The notes beneath the pieces were generated by a model. That model did not search any database. It had not been told where the DNA came from and saw nothing but the letters and a program-made list of their open reading frames with translations. A program made the translations under genes and the position numbers. From Panopea generosa (Eukaryota; Mollusca; Bivalvia; Adapedonta; Hiatellidae), in the NCBI GenBank assembly GCA_029582155.1, contig CM055899.1:81251556-81315555 (forward strand): a DNA stretch of 64,000 bases, given 5' to 3'. The number at the start of each line of letters is the position of its first letter. The stretch's first letter is position 1. Below, piece after piece: positions 48,221 through 60,810 of the stretch.

Positions 48221-50459
48221 TGCTGTGCCAATTTTTCAATACAATTAAACAAAACAATCAACGATTCGATGACAACTGATGATGAAATACATAAATGTGT
48301 TTTAAACATACCGTAGTTGACAAGTGTACTCACATAGTTCTAGTCTATTATAATGGCCCGAAGTAGCTACCTTACTAAATATATATATAAAAATATCCGT
48401 CCATGCGTACGTCTCGATGAGGCAAAAAAATTGTTTGCTTGGGATAATATCTTGAGAAATGTTAGGAAGAGTAGGTAGTCATTTTTTTTATAATTTAAAA
48501 AAAAACAAAAAAAAAAACTTCAATTAAGTTGCTCGATTCTTATATTGCTGCGATTCCAAACATATAGAATCAAAAACCACAATATATAATAGTTACTATT
48601 TTATTATTAAATATCAATAGCATAAAAAGTTTTTTTTTGAAGATGTTACCCTGCACAAAAACTCAAAAGCACCCTTGTCGAAAATTTTGAAAGTGTCTCT
48701 GTCCCAAATTAGGTAGCCGAATGTTTTATGCATTGATACAAGATAACAAAAACGATTTGGTTACAGTTTCCACAAACTTTATTACAATATTATTTAAAAG
48801 AATTGTATATGCTTCGTTCTGTAAAGTTTGTTTGTCTTTCAGATTATGAATATTGTCTATATCCTCATCATCTGATGCCAAAAACTGTAACTTGCCTTTA
48901 AAATCAATTCTAATGCCTCTTTCGTGTCATAACTGACCAAAACGCAATCAAAACAAGTACAAAAAAATAGTTTTTTTGGATACACACTGCACAAAATAGA
49001 AGACATCTAACGCAGTGTGCGACATCAACTTTTTGATGATAATGGTCACAAATCCATGAACTTTGTAATTGTCATGACATCAGCTTAAATATCATGGCCT
49101 TAGCTATTTTTAATGGAAAACACTAAAACTATTAATTTCAATATTTTATATTTCAGCTGAGCTACATGTTTAGCGTTACTAAGCATAATACTAGTTGAAA
49201 AACAAAACTATGTTGTGTTCACTTTCCAAGAAGCCTTTCTCTTCTGGCTCATTGCTAGACTCATTTTAAAACATTACAATGGTAACCTAAGAAAAATTGA
49301 TTAAATTTCTCAAATTATGTAATCATTTTTTTTTTTGCATAGTTTGTTTATTTCAAAATGAATATAATTTTCTAAAAGTTAATCTTGTAAACGTCCGTTA
49401 AAGAAAAGTAAATGTCCCAAAGTACAGTTGTGAATCATATCGTATCGTACTATGTTATTTCATTTAACAGGTATGTAGTATAATATAGCATTATTTCACC
49501 ATTGCATTGCACAATGGAATGTTTTATTGGCTGATTTTTCAACACAGACTAAAACTGACTTATTTCTTGTGTAAATGAATTTTTAAATCAACGGGTATTA
49601 CAACTTATGCACCATTCAACACTCGTATTAATATATTAAACTAAAGTATTTAACTAAATAATAAACTTATATACAAACTTGATCCGTATAGTGTCCTTTT
49701 GTTTAGTTTTGTTCTTACATAAGTCCTAGCAACACGATGCAAAATTTGAAGAAATGTTGTTAAGTACTTTTAGAGATGAGTCTAGAGCTGTTTGACACAA
49801 CGACGAATCACCGCTAGCCAGAATGATAATATAATACATCTTTAGTTATAGCTCGTGGCAGACGGACGCATGCGCAATAGATATTTCATTTGTTATAGGT
49901 TTTCGGTATCGCTATCGGAAAAGCCACAATGAACAGCTATTTTACGTATTCTGTGATCTAAAACGCACTTGTTGATTTGCAAATCTCCTTAAGTGGACAA
50001 TTTATCACAAGTCGACAATTTATCACATGACATCGCTTGTTTAGTTGCTCTGTCATTTTTAATTTAAAAAAAAATCTTAAATTCAGTCTGACCATTAGTT
50101 TTGTAAAATTTAACCCTTTACTTCATATAGACGCCTTTGGACACCTTATATAGAAGGCTTTTGAATTATTTGGGTGAATTATGTTTATATTAGCTTACAG
50201 AGTGGAATACAGTTCAGGAAGTTTTCAATCTGAACTCTTCCTGCACTGTTTTCAAAGGCCCGCTGTGATTGGTGCGGGAAAACACGTATCTGGAGTAAAG
50301 GGTTATATTGGATTTAAAGTCAAGCCATCTACATATAAGTTTACAGCGTTGTTGCAACTGTTAATGTTAATGTCACTGTACAAATATCCTTTGTGTCTTT
50401 TATCGTTACTCATTAATATACACTGGGATTTGCACTGTCATTCGCCTATTCGAGTTTTT
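48221..50459. other. Non-genic stretch
   Basis: AT-rich with poly(A) runs near 48500. The 117-codon ORF at 50181-50534 has no recognisable domain and overlaps the repeat that follows. Confidence 0.35.
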
Positions 50460-50810
50460 TTACAGAGTGTTGGCCCCTTGATTCCGTCAATTACCAAGAA
50501 TTTGTCCGCGTTATTTTCTACAACTTCAGGTTAGAAATTTATGAAACTGTCTATGATGCATCACTTCCAAGTGCTGACGTACACAGATAGTATTGTATAG
50601 TTATATAACGTGCTAGGATGCATTACTACCAAGTACAGATGCACATAGTGTCTTTTTGTTTCGGTCTGATATTTTTTCATAAAGTTACGGCTTTTTGATT
50701 TCGTCAATTACCAAATTGTTGTCCGAAATATTTCCATAAATGTTCTAGTTTGAAATTTACGAAACTGTCTGTCCAGTATGCATCACTGCTAAATGGAGAA
50801 ATGTATTTTA
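50460..50810 (+). repeat. ~217-bp direct repeat, two diverged copies
   Basis: CGTCAATTACCAA is followed by TTGTCCG and then GAAATTTA(T/C)GAAACTGTCT and ATGCATCACT. The series occurs at about 50486-50565 and again at about 50702-50795. Confidence 0.7.
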
Positions 50811-52179
50811 ATTTCTGTGGGTTTTTTCGGCGATTTTCCCAGAGTTATGACCTTAATTTATTTCCTTTATCAAATCTTGTTTTGATCTTCAAGATTATAG
50901 AAAGGATTCAATCCATTGAGACGTAACGCATGAGTAGAGATCAATGTATGAAAGCACAAAGAATATATTCAAAGAAAATATATTCCCTTTACAAATACTC
51001 CATGAAACACTTGCTCAGGAACAATCCGCCGGTTGTACCGGTATTTTGTCTTCATAAGCTGGTGTAAGTTTAGTTAAGGTAGTGGGACCGTAATGGGCAA
51101 TATTTCAAATCTTTTAAAGCCTTTTATTTTTATTAACTATATAATATCACTGACTAATTTCCAAATTTTTAGAAACTTTTACCGTCTAAAAAAAAGTTAT
51201 CTGCATTTACATTACCATATCTCATTTTCAAAAGGCCTCAAAAAAATTACAAAGTCCAAAATAGGTAAAATTGCTACAATTTTATTTATTTTCAATATTT
51301 TTTACATTTTTCAGTATCAGTGTATTCTAAAAGCATTTGTTTAAAGAAAAAATATGAGCATGCAACATTAAATTGAAAAAAATAATCTAAAATGAACTCA
51401 TTTGTATAATAGCGGACAGGAGAAATCCATATTTTTGATAGTTTTGAAAAAAGTTGTTCTAAAATAAAAGTGTGGAGAATCCATTCTACTATTGGGGCAT
51501 CAATACTACATGACTAACTTTTATATATATACTATTCCACATATGATATCAAAAGATTAGGAAGTTTTACCGTCCGTTTTTTTCTCAATAATTTTTTTAA
51601 TATGATAGGGTCAAAAATTCATAATCAGCACTTCTATAGAAATAAATGTTTATCTTAAAAGTAATGTTAATGTTTCCAAGTTTTGATACAAAAACTATAA
51701 TAACAAATTTTATTGAAATAAAGATGTTCTCACATTATACAGAAATAGCATAAAAGCAAAAATATGTACTTTTTATGTGAAAATAGAACATGGAATCAGA
51801 ACCCCACCCATCCCCACCCCATTACATGGATTCATTCTCGTGCTTAAACACTTAAATTATTTATCTTGCGAATAGTGTCAATTTCAAAACGAACATAGTA
51901 TGACATAAACTATTAAATATTAATACTATGTAAAAAAAGTTCACATTATGAGTATAACAGAATAGAACCCCCACCCCCTCACTTTGACACACACACTTCA
52001 AGTCATAAAGAGTCATTGTTTGAAATATATAGCCATCTTTGATATAACCTCATCTAATACTTTTTTGCTTTGGTGACCCTTGGTACACCATCACCATTAT
52101 TGGCAGGAAATATGCCTCTCAGTCCATCCTTACCAAAATGTTTATAAATTGTTTTCATTTGGAGCGAAACTGTAAGATA
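50811..52179. other. Non-genic AT-rich stretch
   Basis: The TTTTACCGTC word near 51178 and 51567 may mark an old repeat. No gene is seen. Confidence 0.35.
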
Positions 52180-52665
52180 GGAGCTCTTTCGGTGTCAATT
52201 ATTTGAGGAGTTGCCTAAGTGACTACGAATTGGCATTTTGTGCACTGTAGCTGATATTACACAACAATTTCACAAGGTCTACCCTTTTATGTGAATGACT
52301 TGGAAACTGTTTCCTTAACACTGTCAGGGAATAATTAATCCTGATACACACTTGAAAATTGCTCTGTATTGTTGGTACGTCATATACCACTGGATAATAA
52401 AATGATCTTCCATTGTAAGCGACTAATACGACTTTAGAATTCTTTTCCAGTCATTTACAAAGTTTCTGGATAGCTGTTTGAATGTAGACTGGTTTCATAC
52501 TATTTCACACATAGTTCCAGAATCATCATCACTATACCAGTAACCTTCTGATGGTATAGGCAATCCTGGTCTAACATAGGTGGCAAATGTTTGTGAAGAC
52601 TCGACTTCCACTGCAGCTCTCATAGATGTATTGTGTGGCATCAGTCCATTACGTACTACAAATAC
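52180..52665 (-). pseudogene. DEDDh-type 3'-5' exonuclease remnant
   Basis: On the minus strand, two frames give ESSQTFATYVRPGLPIPSE (the F-x-x-YVxP-xxPI segment after Exo I) and then VVLVAYNGRSFYYPVVYDVP with KRVDLVKLLCNISYSAQNAN. This order matches the Exo II (H-N-x3-FD) and Exo III (H-N-A-x2-D) regions of DnaQ-like exonucleases. The Exo II Asp is replaced by Tyr, the Exo III His by Gln, and stop codons and a frameshift separate the parts, so it is dead. It lies downstream, on the same strand, of the Mutator-like N-terminal remnant, with a SINE in between. Confidence 0.65.
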
Positions 52666-52857
52666 AGAATAAAGTACCCGGTACTGTTATTATTTGAGAC
52701 TGCTTTGAACTACCGTAATATTTTCAAGAAGTGACTAATAATTGAATACTATTATTTTCTCTTTATCTTCTTCATGTCACTTTTTGCTCATCCTAATGTC
52801 CCAAAACAACTGACCTCACTGTTGTAAACACAAATTCTCAAAATACTCAAAGTGAGA

Positions 52858-53040
52858 CAGTAGTTTCGTAGATAGTGTTGGCAGCTCACGCCAAAGATTG
52901 CGGGTTTGACCCCAGCTCGACTCAGTGCCTCTGAAAAAGCAACACACAGGACTGGTTCTACTTGGCAAGCGCACTCAAGAGCGCTTAATAAAAGCTCAGA
53001 GCTTTCTTCGCAATCTAGCTAAAATAAGTTTGTATAAACT
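52858..53040 (+). repeat. tRNA-derived SINE
   Basis: B box GCGGGTTTGACCCC at about 52900-52913, then ACACAGGACTGGTTCTACTT, AAGAGCGCTTAATAAAAGCT and the 3' end ATCTAGCTAAAATAAGTTTG. It matches the element at 31345-31525 on the opposite strand. It resembles the RUDI-type molluscan SINE bodies I know. Confidence 0.65.
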
Positions 53041-53694
53041 AATTCGATTCATTAAAGAGGGTTTGTCATAAACAGGTAGCCCGGAAGTTTTGTATTGATT
53101 GTTAAGTATGAAACTAAACATCTACACAGATGTATCTGACTGCATTCTATAATAGAACATAATATGGCAGAGAGGTAATGACAGATAATGGGTATGTAGT
53201 CCTGGTTAAACCATTGCATACCTACAAAAACCCGATGACTATGTACATCATGGACTTGTATAGCTCTATATAATTCCTTGTGTACATGTAAGGGCATCAA
53301 TACAATTGTCAAGTTAAAAACAGCATAAAATTCAATGCAATTAATCAATTATAAATTATTAAATACATACATGTTAAACTTTCAAAGTCTTGTGTGTGCC
53401 ATTCGGTGTCTACTGTACAGAACATTGCACTTCTTGCCCGACAGAAAAATGTGGCTTACTCTGTGTGTTGACCTGACAGACCTCCAGACAGTAGAGAGCC
53501 GACAGTGAATCGCTGTCTTCAGTGTAACTGCATTACTGAAATAAACATACACAACATTCTAACTGCAATATATTGTATCTTGTATCATTGTATCTACATG
53601 TATGATGTATATAAAAACAATTCTTACCACTTGTTTACATTTTAGTTTTATGTATTTTGTTGATATGAGACAATGTGTCTAATTATAAATATCA
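53041..53694 (-). other. Possible middle part of the Mutator-like remnant
   Basis: It lies between the N-terminal and exonuclease pieces. The 98-codon minus-strand ORF at 53052-53348 and a stretch near 53380-53530 (acceptor-like ATTTCAG, then VGQEVQCS) could be decayed parts of the same element, but I cannot align them to anything. Confidence 0.25.
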
Positions 53695-53870
53695 TTCGTA
53701 TCTCATCGCTGATTGATGTGGGAAAGTTATCAACTACTTTTAGAAATGGGTGTACTCGAGTACAGGTTAAGCTTCCAGGATCCCGTAAAGAGTGGTTAGG
53801 CTAGCTGATCGTCCGTTTGGTCTTGGCATGAAAATGATATTCTATATATTCAATCATCAATCAAAGTCTA
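53695..53870 (+). repeat. SINE relic, copy C (conserved core)
   Basis: Contains CGCTGATTGATGTGGGAAAG then TTATCAACTACTT, the same core as at 7528-7577 and 8072-8115 but on the plus strand. The tail reads ATTCAATCATCAATCA. Confidence 0.65.
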
Positions 53871-54006
53871 GTAAAAAAATATATATATATGTATCTCAGC
53901 ATTTTTTAAATTCTGGATAATTGAACAGTTTCATCGCAACTAATTACTATCAGTTCTTATAAAAAAATCAACGTTATACAACAGACAGTCATCAATACTA
54001 GCTTAC

Positions 54007-54423
54007 CTGGCCTAGCTTTGTGTTGGCTGCAAAACAGGGCATTCATTTAGATCTTTGTTGGTGTGTTTTTGCCATAGGCAACTCTGTTGACATGTCCACA
54101 GTCAATGTTCTGACGCACAACATACACATATTCGCCTAACCCTTTCTGAGCAATGCTGTCATAAGTAACTGGTACAGAACTTAGTCGGCATAAATGACAA
54201 CATTTTAGGTTTGACAACAAAACTTCGAACACAACTAATTTTCGATCACTTTTTCCAACGCGCTTCGTCGATTCTTCATTTGATATTGATACGCTGGCTC
54301 TGACACATTACAAGCAGTCTGATTGCTATATTTGTGATCAATATTCCCACCAATCGAAGGAGACTTCGCTGTTTTTTTCTTTTTATTCGAACAAAAACAT
54401 CTTCGACGATCGTAAAAATCCAT
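54007..54423 (-). pseudogene. Mutator-like transposase N-terminal remnant
   Basis: From ATG at 54423 it reads MDFYDRRRCFCSNKKKKTAK, then RRSALEKVIEN followed by TAG. After a shift comes SNLKCCHLCRLSSVPVTYDS and EYVYVVRQNIDCGHVNRVAY, then a stop, and in a third frame MPCFAANTKLGQ directly before a CAG|GTAAGC donor. The C-x2-C ... C-x3-H/N zinc-ribbon followed by (G)MPxFxxNTKLG is what I know from the Mutator-like transposase domain proteins common in molluscs. One stop and two frame changes show it is broken. CTTCCGG and GTAAAC sequence just upstream may be its old promoter. Confidence 0.6.
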
Positions 54424-56516
54424 TTTTGTTTACAACCGGAAGTGAGCAATTATCGTTTGTTTTTTTATTTGTTTTTTAAATTTAACGTTAATGACGATAA
54501 AATGATATTAAAAGCAATGAAACAAAACAGTATATGGGATTTATTGTAACGAAATAAAAAAATATCTATACTTTATGTATTTTATAAGTTTTTTCCGATC
54601 TATACCGAGATGCTCCGAAATCGTTACGGAGGATACCGACATCGCACGAAAGTTAACGAGCCCATTACGGGTCCACTACCTTAAGTTCAAAACGCGCGCA
54701 CCATTCAAAATGTTATCTTGCACTGTTTGGAATTTGTCGAATATAAACATGTTTATATATAGAAATACCTGTATATGATTTAAAAACACAAATAATTTTA
54801 TGAATTCGATGAAAAAAAATCGTTCTTGCGCTGTCACTCAATTTTGTAGATATGCATATATGCTTATAATTCCGGGGCTCATGTTCCAGCGAATGTTGGT
54901 TTTAGTTGATTTTTAAGATAACTTTTTAATCACAGGCACCCGCAAATAAATATGTAGGTACATGCAGATTTTGTTAACAGAAAGTCTGTTTTGATTAACA
55001 TCTATAAATACACTATTTTAAAAGACTGTTAAGTTTCTAATATGAAATTTCTTTGGATTTAGTATGACCAATGTCTACATTGCTGCTGTTTAAATATTGT
55101 AAACTTGTTGATAGTTCGTGGTGTTTTTTACGGTTAGGGAGACCGATATAGTCATTCTTCAAGATATTATAAAATGTAAGGGAATTCGGATATAGTTTTG
55201 ATCATCTTTGTGATTGCTTTCCTAATAGACAATTGAAAGACAATTGTAACGGGATTCTGATGAAGTCTCCGATAGTTTAATTCAAACAATGAGACTTTCT
55301 CAGCGATTTTCATTGTATTTCTGATTATCGATTTATATCTGTATCCTATATCAATAATTGTATTGACAAATGCCTTTGACAGAATATCTGCAATTAATTT
55401 CGTCTGAATGAAATATTAAATGAAGTCCACTATGGGGTCTGTTGTCTTAACAACTTAAATCTTACTTTCTGGTTCTAACTTTTTTTCTGCACAAAATAAG
55501 CGTTGAATATGGTCAAGACTTCTATGCAATAATACTCAGAAATGGCAATATGTCAATATTTTGGCATTTAACCCATTTTCTTTGAAACTACGCACACCTA
55601 TAGATAGACAACTTTCGATGTTTTGTTTTTTGAGTAGTTTTAAATGGACGAAAACGATTTTATATCGATACTACTATATTGTTTATAAAATGTATAAATA
55701 ATATGTGTATGTTATTATCACTCTGGTGTATTTATTTGTACATGGACAGTTATCTCGATTGTCGTTTTAATAGAAAATGTATATTCACACTGAAGAAAGA
55801 GTTATAGCACTTGAATTATGTTCGTTTCGTATATTTGCAAAAAGTCACTTCTCTCTTTTATATAAGTAACAAAAACGACATAATTGCAACACTCGTATAA
55901 GAATGTAATATTTAGAGAAAGCTGTTTAGACAATTTTTGAAAAGACGGAAAAAAATAAGGGTCATTTATATAGAAAAGCTGAGAATCGAGAATGGTTGGG
56001 CGACCATGTACAAAATGAAGACCACGATGGCAGAAACTAGGGCGAGTTTGATGAAAAGTAATAAAGAATGCATGACCAGTTAGCAAAGTATGAAATGCAC
56101 TTATCCAGTTTATGTGTAATGCAATTCAGAAGAGGCTATAAGTAACTCGCTTCATACTCCTTGACAGAACATTTAACACGAAGATATCGAAAATATTGCA
56201 AGAGTATAGAAAGGTGTTCAATTCACCACGACCAGGACTGAACATTTGTCAGATTGCAGTCGCATACAGTGATGGATTGACCTCATGTCTGTGAGGAATT
56301 CAAAGTCAGACTATTCGCCATGTTAGCAAATTGCCAGTCTAAACGGGATACAATCTCGAGATATTTTATGTGCCTCAGCAAACACATTCAGTAAGTTACA
56401 CATACATGTATTTATATATTCAAACGGCTATAATATGTTCTGGAAAGTCAATTAGAATGGTATTCCTTTCAAGAATAACAGCTTTAAAACGTGTTAAAAT
56501 CATTGTATATATATAG
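54424..56516. other. Non-genic stretch
   Basis: ORFs at 54334-54549, 54575-54778 and 55802-56086 have no recognisable domain. Confidence 0.35.
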
Positions 56517-56605
56517 GCTCTTGCGTAGTCCAGTGGTCAAAGCGTTAGATCTTAAAGGTTAGGTTTTCGCCCTGGATGTTGTGTGTTCAAACCGCAGTCT
56601 GGTAT
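56517..56605 (+). tRNA. tRNA-Leu-like locus, class II length
   Basis: A box GCGTAGTCCAGTGGTCAAAG; loop region ATCTTAAAG compatible with a TAA anticodon; long variable arm; B box GTGTGTTCAAACC with stem TGTG/CGCA. The length of about 87 bases fits class II. Imperfect acceptor and anticodon stems favour a pseudogene or SINE head. Confidence 0.5.
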
Positions 56606-57414
56606 TTAAAAAAAGATAAATAAATTAATATATTTATGTTGCTTTGTTTTTTTTTGGTGATATTTACTTCTATGAAAGCAGTGACTATGTAACACATACA
56701 TAAAAAACATTGTTTACATAGGCGTAAGATATTTTTTCGACTGATATATACATTTGTAATAATTTTAATTTTAATACTTATGTCGACTACATTTAAAGAG
56801 AAATCATCATTGTAAAAAGTTCAACCTATCCGGAAGTCCTCAACGACAGATTTTGATAAAGCAGATGTGTTTGTTGATAAAACATATTACGGATGACCGG
56901 CATACTTGCTGATTGTTTGGATAAATGTATAACTTGTATTATATATATAATCAGTATGTTATGATATAGTTCGCTGAGAACATTTTCTTCCAAACAGTAT
57001 ATGTATAATGAAAACGAATATATATGTCAATACGTTTTTTAATAAAGTACCCTCGCCTATATCACAGCTTAACCGTAACACTGCGTATTTATATAAAACT
57101 TCATATATGGATATTCTAATGAAATACTTAAATTGTATTGTGTGTCTGTAGTTCCAAATTCTTAAATTTTGTTGACCAAATACTAAATCGTTGCCCGTAA
57201 TAATGTCACCAATTGGACAGTATTGGGTTATGCTTTAAATTTGACAAACAAAACAGAAAAGGCTGACCTGTGTAAACAAATTTCTCATAAATATGAACTA
57301 CAAGGACGGAATCAACCATTTTTCTTCGAATAGGATCTTCCTTTTTGTGATTCAGTAAACTCTTCACCCTTTACTGAACAGAAAGTCATAGGTATCGCAT
57401 CTTTAAGAAACCCG
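56606..57414. other. Non-genic AT-rich stretch
   Basis: Nothing supported. Confidence 0.4.
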
Positions 57415-57688
57415 TCTGCTTGTCTACCTTCCTGCCTGTCTGTCTGTCTTTCTGTTTGTCTGTCAGTTTTGACTTCACATCTTTCTGTCTGCAATGACTT
57501 CACATCTGCCTGCCTGTCTGTCTGTTAGCCTGTATTGACTTCACATCTGCCTGTCAGTCTTGACTTCACATATTTCTGTCTCTCTGTCTGTCTTGACTTC
57601 ACATCTGTCTGCCTGTCTACCTCTCTGTCTGTTTGTCTTGACTCCACACCTGTCTATCTGCCTACCTGTCTGCCTGCCTACCTATCTG

Positions 57689-57724
<36 letters not shown>
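57415..57724. repeat. (CTGT/CCTG)n simple repeat ending in (AC)n
   Basis: Interrupted CTGTCTGTCTGC-type repeat with recurring TTGACTTCACATCTG blocks of roughly 30-45 bp at 57468, 57495, 57535, 57561 and 57593, followed by pure (AC)n at 57691-57724. ORFs through it are artefacts. Confidence 0.9.
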
Positions 57725-57727
<3 letters not shown>

Positions 57728-59657
57728 AGTGTCATGTTATATGAAAGCTGTCAATCGGCTGTAATTAATTTAACATTTAAAATAGCAGTTTTAGCTTCAT
57801 TGTGAAATAAGTTCGTAGCCGTAATAAATATGATAGACAAGTTTGTTGTTAAGGCAGAACTGGTAGACCTACTGAATATAAGTCTTGAAACAAACAGTAT
57901 TCACTCGAATGAGTTGAAAAAATGTTTCGATATAAGTAAAAATGAAATATCATAATACGATATCCAACCACGTTTGCTGAAAACTGATGCAATACAGGTC
58001 AAGGTCAAAAATTATAAATTTAAACTAGTAAGAAATTACAGATGTTCCGGAGAATTACCATTCTTATAGAAATGTGTTAAAAACGAGTTTGTAATTATCA
58101 AAGAAGCCCATGTCAAATGTAGAATAAAGTTAGTAATTTATTGAAAAGGTTTGTTATTCGTGAATAAGAGGTGGTGGATATATAAGGATACATTAATAAA
58201 GTTTAAAGAAAATCTTTTTTATTTTTATCAGTGTTTCATTATTAATATGTCATTTTTTTAAAAATAAAATTAGAAAAAAGGAAACAGCCTCATTCAGTTT
58301 AGTGAATTGACAGATATAAAATAAATCCATTGAGAAATATTCACTCCTGTGAACGGCAAGTGCAGTTGTATCTTCTTTCATTTATTTACACTTCTACAAC
58401 CTCATGTCATTTTAGTTTGACACATTACGTCATCCAGTCATGTGATCAAAATCCGGTGACACCATTTTGCTGGAAGTATAGCAGCGTCACTGTGATATAG
58501 CGTGAATGGTGTAGGCAATGGGCACATATTTGTTATCTTTTTGGTAGGAAAATATTAGTTTATAGTTGTTTAACCGTAATATAAAAGCATTTAAAATCAA
58601 CAGTTCTTTTGCAGTGACATATTTTACGACGATTTTTAAGTGATTGAAAACCAGTTACACCATAATAAAATTAAAAAACCGTTATATAAGTTTACATCGT
58701 ATATTGCTCTTTGTCCCTTCAATGAACATGAATAAGCGTAGGAACCGGGGTCAATGCTCAGGTTGTGGGGCGCAGCAGCACATACTTTCTCATCCATACA
58801 CATACACTCTCTCCTCAGGTTGCTCCCTCCCAATAATTGAAACGCCCCAACGCCTATAATATCGCCTAAACGAAGGCACCCATGTAGTTGAGATACAATA
58901 ACTTACTAGTATATGAGATACATTATTGTTTATACATTTGAATATAATAAGATAATGACAAAATAGTTCCATGCAATGTTGAAGACAGTATGAATTAACG
59001 CCAGTCGCACACTTTTAATAAACCATTCGTCCGAAAGCCTGTTTTGAACAGTATAAAGTAGGATTTCAAGGTAAACTTATGTGTTAATTTGATTTAATAT
59101 GTATTATAATTATTTTAACACTTTTATAATGAAATTAAATGTATTAGTAGAAGAAAATCGTCCTATTCAACGTTGAACAGTCACGTTTATCCTGGGTGCA
59201 TCTCCAGACGACACCTAGTTTTACATCACAGTTGTAATAGTTTCGTACGTTCTTTTCACAGTCATAAATGGCGCAAAATCACTCAATTAATCCCTCCCAC
59301 ACCTTTTTCCTAGAATAATTTCAATTTATGGGGCTTGTGCGTCCTCCGACTATCCATACGTCCCGAGCGAGCGAACGTGCTCAGGGGGCGCATCACAAAA
59401 TCTGAACGGGAACAAAAGTTTTTCAGTAGAAATATAGTGGATTTTAATAAAATATGGGTGTTATGGGGCAGGTTTTTAGATCTGCCATCGGTCTAGGGGT
59501 TCACTTCGTCGTCGCGTTCCAGCCCATTGATATTTGGACTATTCATGGCTCTTTAATGATAAACGTTGTCCGGAATACTCCATCTTAAGTTATCCTCCGA
59601 TTTTGACCCAACTTGTTTGGGTATGAAGTCAATAATATCGCATGTCGACAAACTTTC
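57725..59657. other. Non-genic stretch
   Basis: A short frame from ATG at 58729 (NKRRNRGQCSGCGAQQ) might be a first coding exon, since a CpG-containing TGACGCCATTTTG-like stretch lies about 270 bp upstream. There is no further support. Confidence 0.3.
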
Positions 59658-59747
59658 GGAACAGAACTAAGCTCGAACCCATGACCTAAACGGTGAGAGG
59701 TGCATTATCTTGAGGTGGCGATTTCAGATCATTCGGCCAGGAAGGAC
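59658..59747 (-). tRNA. tRNA-Leu(CAA)-like locus
   Basis: On the minus strand CCTGGCCGAATGATCTGAAA matches the tRNA-Leu A box (TGGCCGAGTGGTCT). ACCTCAAGATA gives a CTCAAGA anticodon loop (CAA). A long variable arm and the B box GGGTTCGAGC follow. The acceptor and T stems are poor, so it is probably a pseudogene or SINE head. Confidence 0.5.
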
Positions 59748-60184
59748 AACATTATCAAAAGAATGTCCAGTCTTAGAGCTACATGAATATACCAAGTAGC
59801 GATAGTTTTATGTTGGCTTATTAAATATAATATTATGTCTCACCCATATCAATCTACATATATCGAAGATAGATGAAACATCTGTTAAGATAATTCATTA
59901 ATTACATATATGAGTTGCATTAGTTTATTGCAAAATAAACAACAGTTTACATAATTTAATGCGATTGACGATCAGTTTAAAATAGTACATTCGACACACA
60001 TGCAGCACCACTTTTATACATGTATCTTCATTCCCCTGTAGACACCTGCAAAGAAATTGCAAGAAGAGGATGCATGCTTTACCATTGCAACACCAGACGA
60101 TATGATTGAAATACAAGTACGTGTAGTCCATTTCACCCACTGTACTCATGTTTCACGTGCAAAGGAGAAGACACCCACTGATTA

Positions 60185-60810
60185 TTAAAGCGGCACTGTC
60201 ATAAATAATTTTTAATGGTTTTTTACCCACATGTTATCACGAATTTGTCATTTAAAATAACGTACCTCTGAGCCAGTGACTGATTCCCTAAGGTGTACAC
60301 TGTAATTTACTTATTAGTGCATTTTCTCATACATTTCGCACAGTATTGTATTTAAAGGTCTTCTGAGACTCATATTTTCGACATCTTAAGAACCGTAATC
60401 TGATTTGAATGGTAAAGATAGGCGGTCGCCTGTTTTTCAGATGTTACATATTATAAGAATTTTATATACTGTGCAAGTGTGACAATATTAGAATAGTCCA
60501 GTGTTCTCCGACAGCTCTTGTTTATGACTTGCGGCCATTTTAGACAAAAAAAGCTAAATACATATTATATTATTTCCTTCAGTTTTATCGGTATAATTGA
60601 AAACACCAACTGAATATCAATTTGTGTTTTATATTAACAAATATTTCCAATACCAGCTCGTCTAGTTTTATATAAAACAAACGTGTTTAATGAGGAGTTT
60701 CAGATAGCATTGCTCAGAGTGTATTATCTGGACACGATCATGAGATCATATGCGCGATGATAGATATCAGTTAAAGTCGATTCATGGATTGCCGAGTGTC
60801 CCTTTAATTT
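60185..60810. mobile_element. Possible ~625-bp MITE
   Basis: The left end ATTAAAGCGGCACTGTC and the right end GCCGAGTGTCCCTTTAAT are imperfect inverted repeats (shared TTAAAG-G-CACT). There is no ORF inside. No target-site duplication is clear. Confidence 0.4.

Noticed and set aside
46476-48316. Overlapping ORFs of 75-195 codons
   Set aside because: A period of 44 bp (not a multiple of 3) rotates the frame. The sequences are low-complexity repeats of the satellite unit.
58720-58859. Possible first coding exon (NKRRNRGQCSGCGAQQ)
   Set aside because: Too short, no recognisable domain, no convincing splice donor in frame.
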